From Micromonospora olivasterospora (GTDB lineage Bacteria > Actinomycetota > Actinomycetes > Mycobacteriales > Micromonosporaceae): DNA of 64,000 nt. Location: the NCBI RefSeq assembly GCF_007830265.1, contig NZ_VLKE01000001.1, positions 248,001-312,000 on the forward strand, given 5' to 3'. A program made the translations under genes and the position numbers. The number at the start of each line of letters is the position of its first letter. Within the stretch, counting starts at the first letter, position 1. Positions 60,308-64,000 of this stretch are shown here, piece after piece. The notes under the pieces were generated by a model. The model did not search any database. It saw only the letters and a list, made by a program, of their open reading frames with translations, and had not been told where the DNA came from.

Positions 60308-60452
60308 GGCGCTCCTAAGCCGAGGGAGTCGTGACGACGCAGTAACCGACTGTTCGCATTACGCATGCACGCTACGAGGCGGTCGCGGGAAACCCTAGGG
60401 CACCCAACTATCCGAAGTCCACGTATCGTGCGCCACGCTCTAGAATGGCCCC
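60308..60452. promoter_or_regulatory. Divergent promoter region icmF/marR
   Basis: These 145 bp lie between the two divergent starts. GCATTACGCATGCACGCTACG near 60356 contains the palindrome GCATGC and is a possible MarR site. No stronger dyad was seen by eye. Confidence 0.4.
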
Positions 60453-60959
60453 ATGCCCGCTCGCGACCACCTCCCCCTCGACCCGATCGCCGAAGCGCGC
60501 CGCCAGTGGGCCGCCCACGGCTGGGAGGCTGCGGCCGGCGGAATGGCAGCAGTGACATCGCTCATGCGCGCGCAACAGATCGCCCTCGCCCGCGTCGAGT
60601 CCGTCCTACGGCCCTACGGTGTGACCTTCGCCCGCTACGAACTCCTGATGCTCCTGCACTTCAGCCGCGCCGGCTCCCTGCCCATGGCCAAGATCGGCAA
60701 CCGGCTCCAGGTGCATGCGACCAGCGTCACCAACGCTGTCGACCGACTCGAAGCCGCCGGCCTCGTCAAGCGAACTCCCCACCCCACCGACCGGCGCACC
60801 ACGCTCGTCGAACTTCTCCCGAAGGGACGGGAACTGGCGGCCAAGGCGACCGAGGAGCTCAACGCCCAGGTGTTCACCCAACCCGGCCTGCCGGCGGACA
60901 GCGTCACGACCCTGGTCACCATCCTCGCCGAGATGCGCCACGAGGCTGGCGACTTTTGA
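60453..60959 (+). CDS. MarR-family transcriptional regulator
   Basis: This 168-residue winged-helix protein reads VTSLMRAQQIALARVESVLR, PYGVTFARYELLMLLHFSRA, GSLPMAKIGNRLQVHATSVT, NAVDRLEAAGLVKRTPHPTD, RRTTLVELLPKGRELA. The recognition helix and the DRRTTLVEL wing are typical MarR features. It is divergent from icmF at 145 bp, so it probably controls the icmF-thiolase-hydratase operon, perhaps in response to an acyl-CoA or organic acid. Confidence 0.92.
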   Translation: MPARDHLPLDPIAEARRQWAAHGWEAAAGGMAAVTSLMRAQQIALARVESVLRPYGVTFARYELLMLLHFSRAGSLPMAKIGNRLQVHATSVTNAVDRLEAAGLVKRTPHPTDRRTTLVELLPKGRELAAKATEELNAQVFTQPGLPADSVTTLVTILAEMRHEAGDF

Positions 60960-61077
60960 GTCATCCCGTTGATCATGACGACATGGAGCGGCGCCCGCAA
61001 ATATCGAAGAGCGTTACACTCGCCGGCTGGCACTCTCCCTGACCAAGGTCGCGGACGGAGTGGCCGAGTTCTCTCAA

Positions 61078-61240
61078 TCAGGCATCCGCGTAGCAGCGTA
61101 GGCCGTCGACGTCGGCTCGGGTCAGACGCCCCTGCGCGACCAGCAACTCAAGGTGTGCCGCGGTTTCGGTGACGGCGAGCATCCGGTTGAGCAGGTCGAG
61201 ACCGTCCCAGTGGTCATCGACCGTGTCGACCGGCGACTGT
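61078..61240 (-). pseudogene. C-terminal remnant resembling an MBL-fold hydrolase
   Basis: The minus strand reads DDHWDGLDLLNRMLAVTETA, AHLELLVAQGRLTRADVDGL, RCYADA-stop. This pattern (NRMLAVTETAAHL-LV-GRL) is typical of the end of actinobacterial metallo-beta-lactamase-fold hydrolases. Nothing upstream remains; it abuts the IS630 fragment, which probably removed the rest. Confidence 0.45.
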
Positions 61241-61244
61241 CCTG

Positions 61245-61577
61245 ATTGGGCGGCATCTCATCGAGCGTCTTTGTGATCACCGCCTCGACCTGGGCGTCGC
61301 CGATCTTTCGTGGCGCACCCGGACGCGGTTCGTCGCGCAGCCCGTCCACCCGATCGGCCACGAACCGCTTACGCCACTTGCCGACCGTCGGCAACGACAC
61401 CCCAAGCCGGCGAGACACCTCGCTGTTCGACAGCCCTTGGGCACACGCCAGCACGATCCGCGCCCGCACCGCCAACGCCTGCGCCGTGTTCGGCCGCCGC
61501 GCCAGCCCCCGCAACGCCTCCCGCTCCTCGGCGGTCAACTCCAGCCGCGCCAGCTTCGGACCACGGCCATCACCCAT
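61245..61577 (-). pseudogene. IS630-family transposase, N-terminal fragment
   Basis: About 110 residues: LELTAEEREALRGLARRPNT, AQALAVRARIVLACAQGLSN, SEVSRRLGVSLPTVGKWRKR, DGLRDEPRPGAPRKIGDAQV, EAVITKTLDEMPPNQ. The helix-turn-helix domain is present, but the whole DDE domain is lost at about 61245. Confidence 0.82.
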
Positions 61578-61665
61578 ACCCGCAATCCACCAACGAACTA
61601 ACGACTCGGCACACTAGCTAGGAGTGGATCGCCATTGCCTCCCGGGTCGACGCTCTGCGGCCGAC

Positions 61666-61848
61666 GCCGTGCCGGTCAGCTGCGCGGGTACGCAGACCGC
61701 GCGAGCCATCTCCGGGATCGAGGACCTGACCGGCCTGCCGGTCGTCACCTGTAACCAGGCGCTGCTGTGGCAGGTTCTCACTCAGGACGCTTCGGATCCA
61801 CGAGCCACTCCCGGCTACGGTCGATTGCTGTCCTCGGCTCGCCCATAG
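61666..61848 (+). pseudogene. C-terminal remnant of a maleate isomerase/Asp-Glu racemase-family gene
   Basis: VPVSCAGTQTARAISGIEDL, TGLPVVTCNQALLWQVLTQD and GYGRLLSSARP fit the end of the maleate cis-trans isomerase/arylmalonate decarboxylase family. This includes the second catalytic Cys (VSCAGT) and the PVVTxNQALLW segment. The N-terminal three quarters are absent. Confidence 0.6.
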
Positions 61849-62118
61849 TCAGATTGCGCCGCATCCGGCGGTCGACGGACCGTCGATGCGTACGCACCCC
61901 GTGGCGATGAGTTGGAAAGATCCCAGGCCGAGGCTGGGCGGCGCGTCGCTGCTCAGGAAACTCCGACCCTCGTCGATCCGGGCTGTATCGTACTGCTCGA
62001 CGCGCACCCAGGGAGAAGTGCGCCGAAAGCTCGCCGGCAACACGCAAGGCTGCGCCCCATTCCGGCAAGCGGAACACTTCGCTCGGTAAATGGACCTGTG
62101 ATCGCCAAAGTGTGCAGC

Positions 62119-62937
62119 ATGGACGTCACCCTTGCCGATCCCAGGACACCGGTCGGTGCGGCCGCCGAGCGCCTCCGCGCGGCCGCGCGTGACCGGATTC
62201 CCTGTCCACCGTTGCGCGACCTCATCGATCCCGACGACATCGCCACGGCGTACGCCGTGCAGGAGCGGTTGAGCGAGTTACGTCTTGTGAACGGGGCCAG
62301 GGTGGTCGGCCGCAAGATCGGCCTGACGTCCCCCGCCGTCCAGGCTCAGCTCGGCGTCGACCAGCCCGACTTCGGCGTGCTGTTCGACGACATGGAGTTC
62401 GCCACGGGGGCCGAGTTGCCCACCGAGCGGCTGCTGCAACCCAGGGCAGAGGCCGAGATCGCCTTCGTCCTCGGCGCCGACCTGGCGGACGGCCCGCTCG
62501 ATCCGGCCCAGGTGCGGGCGTCTGTCGCCTACGCCGTCGCGGCACTGGAGATCGTCGACAGCCGGATCGCCGGATGGGAGATCACCTTCGCCGACACCGT
62601 CGCCGACAACGCGTCCAGCGGGCTCTACGTGCTCGGCTCGGAGCGCCGTACGCTCGCCGAGGTCGAGCCGGCCGAGGTCGAGATGCGGATGCTCGTCGAC
62701 GGCGAGGTCGTCTCCACCGGAAACGGCGCCGCCTGCCTCGGCGACCCCCTGGAGGCGCTGGCCTGGCTCGCCCGCACCGCCCGGGAGTTCGGGGAGCCGC
62801 TGCGAGCCGGCCAGGTGGTGCTCTCCGGCGCGCTCGGCCCGATGCACCCCGTCCATCCCGGCGCCCTGGTGACGGCCGAGATCAGCGGCCTCGGCAGCGT
62901 GACCACCACGTTCTCGGCACAGGAGGAGCGAGCATGA
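62119..62937 (+). CDS. 2-keto-4-pentenoate hydratase (MhpD/HsaE type)
   Basis: This enzyme of about 272 residues adds water to 2-hydroxypenta-2,4-dienoate to give 4-hydroxy-2-oxovalerate in lower meta-cleavage pathways. Family features are [45 protein letters not shown] with metal-binding Glu residues, and [23 protein letters not shown] 62119 ([10 protein letters not shown]) was chosen because homology begins soon after it; a GTG 21 bp upstream is possible. It overlaps the next gene by 4 bp (ATGA). Such enzymes serve aromatic or steroid ring breakdown; which one cannot be told here. Confidence 0.93.
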   Translation: MDVTLADPRTPVGAAAERLRAAARDRIPCPPLRDLIDPDDIATAYAVQERLSELRLVNGARVVGRKIGLTSPAVQAQLGVDQPDFGVLFDDMEFATGAELPTERLLQPRAEAEIAFVLGADLADGPLDPAQVRASVAYAVAALEIVDSRIAGWEITFADTVADNASSGLYVLGSERRTLAEVEPAEVEMRMLVDGEVVSTGNGAACLGDPLEALAWLARTAREFGEPLRAGQVVLSGALGPMHPVHPGALVTAEISGLGSVTTTFSAQEERA

Positions 62938-63881
62938 GCAAGACCAAGGTCGCGATCATCGGGTCGGGCAACATCGGCACCGACCTGATGATCAAGATAA
63001 TTCGGCTCTCCGACACCCTCGAGATGGGCGCCATGGTCGGCATCGACCCGGCGTCCGACGGCCTGGCCCGCGCTCGTCGCCTCAAGGTGCCCACCACCCA
63101 CGAGGGCGTCGACGGGCTCATCGCGATGGACGGCTTCGACGACATCGAGATCGTCTTCGACGCCACCAGCGCGAAGGCCCACGAGGCCAACGCGGCCCGG
63201 CTGGCACCGTACGGAAAGCGTCTCATCGACCTGACGCCTGCGGCCCTCGGCCCGTTCGTGGTGCCGGCGGTCAACCTCGGCGAGCACCTCGACGCCCGGA
63301 ACGTCAACATGGTCACCTGCGGCGGCCAGGCGACCATCCCGATCGTCGCCGCGGTCTCCCGGGTCACCCCGGTCGCCTACGCCGAGATCGTCGCCTCGAT
63401 CGCCTCCAGGTCGGCCGGGCCGGGCACCCGGGCCAACATCGACGAGTTCACCGAGACCACCTCGCACGCGATCGAGACCGTCGGTGGGGCGGCGCGCGGC
63501 AAGGCCATCATCATCCTCAACCCGGCGGAGCCGCCGCTGATCATGCGCGACACGGTCTTCTGTCTGATCGGCGCCGACGATCCGGCCGTGCACGACCGCA
63601 TCCGTTCCTCCATCGAGCAGATGGTCGCCGACGTGGCCGCCTACGTGCCGGGGTACCGGCTCAAGCAGCAGGTACAGATCACGGCGATCCCCCAGGGCCA
63701 GCCGGTGCACACGCTGGCCGGCACAGCGCCGCTGAGCCATCAGGTGTCGGTGTTCCTCGAGGTGGAGGGCGCTGCGCACTATCTGCCGGCGTACGCCGGC
63801 AACCTCGACATCATGACCTCCGCGGCCCTGCGCACCGCGGAGCGCCTGACCACTCACAAGCCCACGGAGGTGGCCGAATGA
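62934..63881 (+). CDS. Acetaldehyde dehydrogenase (acylating), MhpF/HsaG type
   Basis: This 315-residue protein converts acetaldehyde (or propanal) with NAD and CoA into the acyl-CoA. An N-terminal Rossmann motif [17 protein letters not shown] is followed by [14 protein letters not shown] with the catalytic Cys, then [20 protein letters not shown] and [18 protein letters not shown]. It forms a channelling complex with the aldolase encoded next. ATG 62934 overlaps the hydratase stop and its own stop overlaps the aldolase start, so the three genes are translationally coupled. Confidence 0.96.
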   Translation: MSKTKVAIIGSGNIGTDLMIKIIRLSDTLEMGAMVGIDPASDGLARARRLKVPTTHEGVDGLIAMDGFDDIEIVFDATSAKAHEANAARLAPYGKRLIDLTPAALGPFVVPAVNLGEHLDARNVNMVTCGGQATIPIVAAVSRVTPVAYAEIVASIASRSAGPGTRANIDEFTETTSHAIETVGGAARGKAIIILNPAEPPLIMRDTVFCLIGADDPAVHDRIRSSIEQMVADVAAYVPGYRLKQQVQITAIPQGQPVHTLAGTAPLSHQVSVFLEVEGAAHYLPAYAGNLDIMTSAALRTAERLTTHKPTEVAE

Positions 63882-64000
63882 CCGACATCTTCCTCCAGGA
63901 CGTCACCCTGCGCGATGGAATGCACGCCGTACGCCACCGCATCGCTCCCGCCGACGTCGGCCGGATCGTGGCCGCACTCGACGCGGGCGGCGTCGACGCC
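63878..64000 (+). CDS. dmpG: 4-hydroxy-2-oxovalerate aldolase, 5' part
   Basis: The first 41 residues are [56 protein letters not shown] is the N-terminal active-site strand of DmpG/MhpE/HsaF aldolases, with the metal-binding Asp and catalytic Arg and His. It cleaves 4-hydroxy-2-oxovalerate to pyruvate and acetaldehyde, passed to the preceding dehydrogenase. The gene runs off the right edge of the window. Confidence 0.93.
   Translation, partial: MTDIFLQDVTLRDGMHAVRHRIAPADVGRIVAALDAGGVDA

Noticed and set aside
1..64000. CRISPR arrays
   Set aside because: No regularly spaced identical repeats of 25-40 bp with unique spacers were seen; repeats in the window are IS copies, end repeats or protein-coding YD repeats.

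Overview
The window is high-GC DNA from an actinomycete. The codon use, the pSAM2-type actinomycete integrative conjugative elements (AICEs) and the insertion-sequence repertoire suggest Micromonosporaceae (Micromonospora or Salinispora relatives). No rRNA or complete tRNA gene is present, so the assignment rests on gene content only.

Left part (1-13.1 kb). An IS5-family element broken by an ISL3-family element opens the window. A compact labdane-type diterpenoid locus follows: on the minus strand a P450, a [3Fe-4S] ferredoxin, a class II diterpene cyclase and a second P450; divergently on the plus strand a class I terpene synthase and an SMP-30-type lactonase. Then come a decayed integrase-core transposase split by an IS701-family element, a frameshifted Nudix gene and a second decayed transposase copy.

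Middle part (13.3-49.6 kb). A 36-kb island is bounded by two direct 44-bp copies of a tRNA-Pro(GGG) 3' end. It reads as a repeating pattern: AICE, immunity gene, toxin tip, end of a Hint domain. The right end holds a 3584-residue secreted Rhs/YD-repeat protein with a Hint domain, a predicted deaminase tip and a SUKH-3-like immunity gene. Two orphan tips, each starting at the same Hint residues (HTYYV-AG) and each followed by a putative immunity gene, lie further left. They are separated by two nearly complete AICEs (17.4-26.4 kb and 27.3-34.8 kb) and end at a third AICE remnant near 13.6 kb. Each AICE carries xis, int, rep, an FtsK/TraB translocase, a small conserved protein and a GntR repressor. 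AICE1 has a frameshifted integrase and an intact rep; AICE2 has an intact integrase and a frameshifted rep. One orphan tip is split by an IS5 element that was itself hit by an IS4-family element.

Right part (49.6-64 kb). A possible further toxin/immunity pair is truncated by ISAs1, IS4 and IS5 copies. Chromosomal metabolism follows: enoyl-CoA hydratase, thiolase and fused isobutyryl-CoA mutase (icmF) in one operon, with a divergent MarR regulator; remnants of an MBL-type gene, an IS630 transposase and a maleate-isomerase-like gene; and a lower meta-cleavage operon (2-keto-4-pentenoate hydratase, acylating acetaldehyde dehydrogenase, 4-hydroxy-2-oxovalerate aldolase) running off the window.
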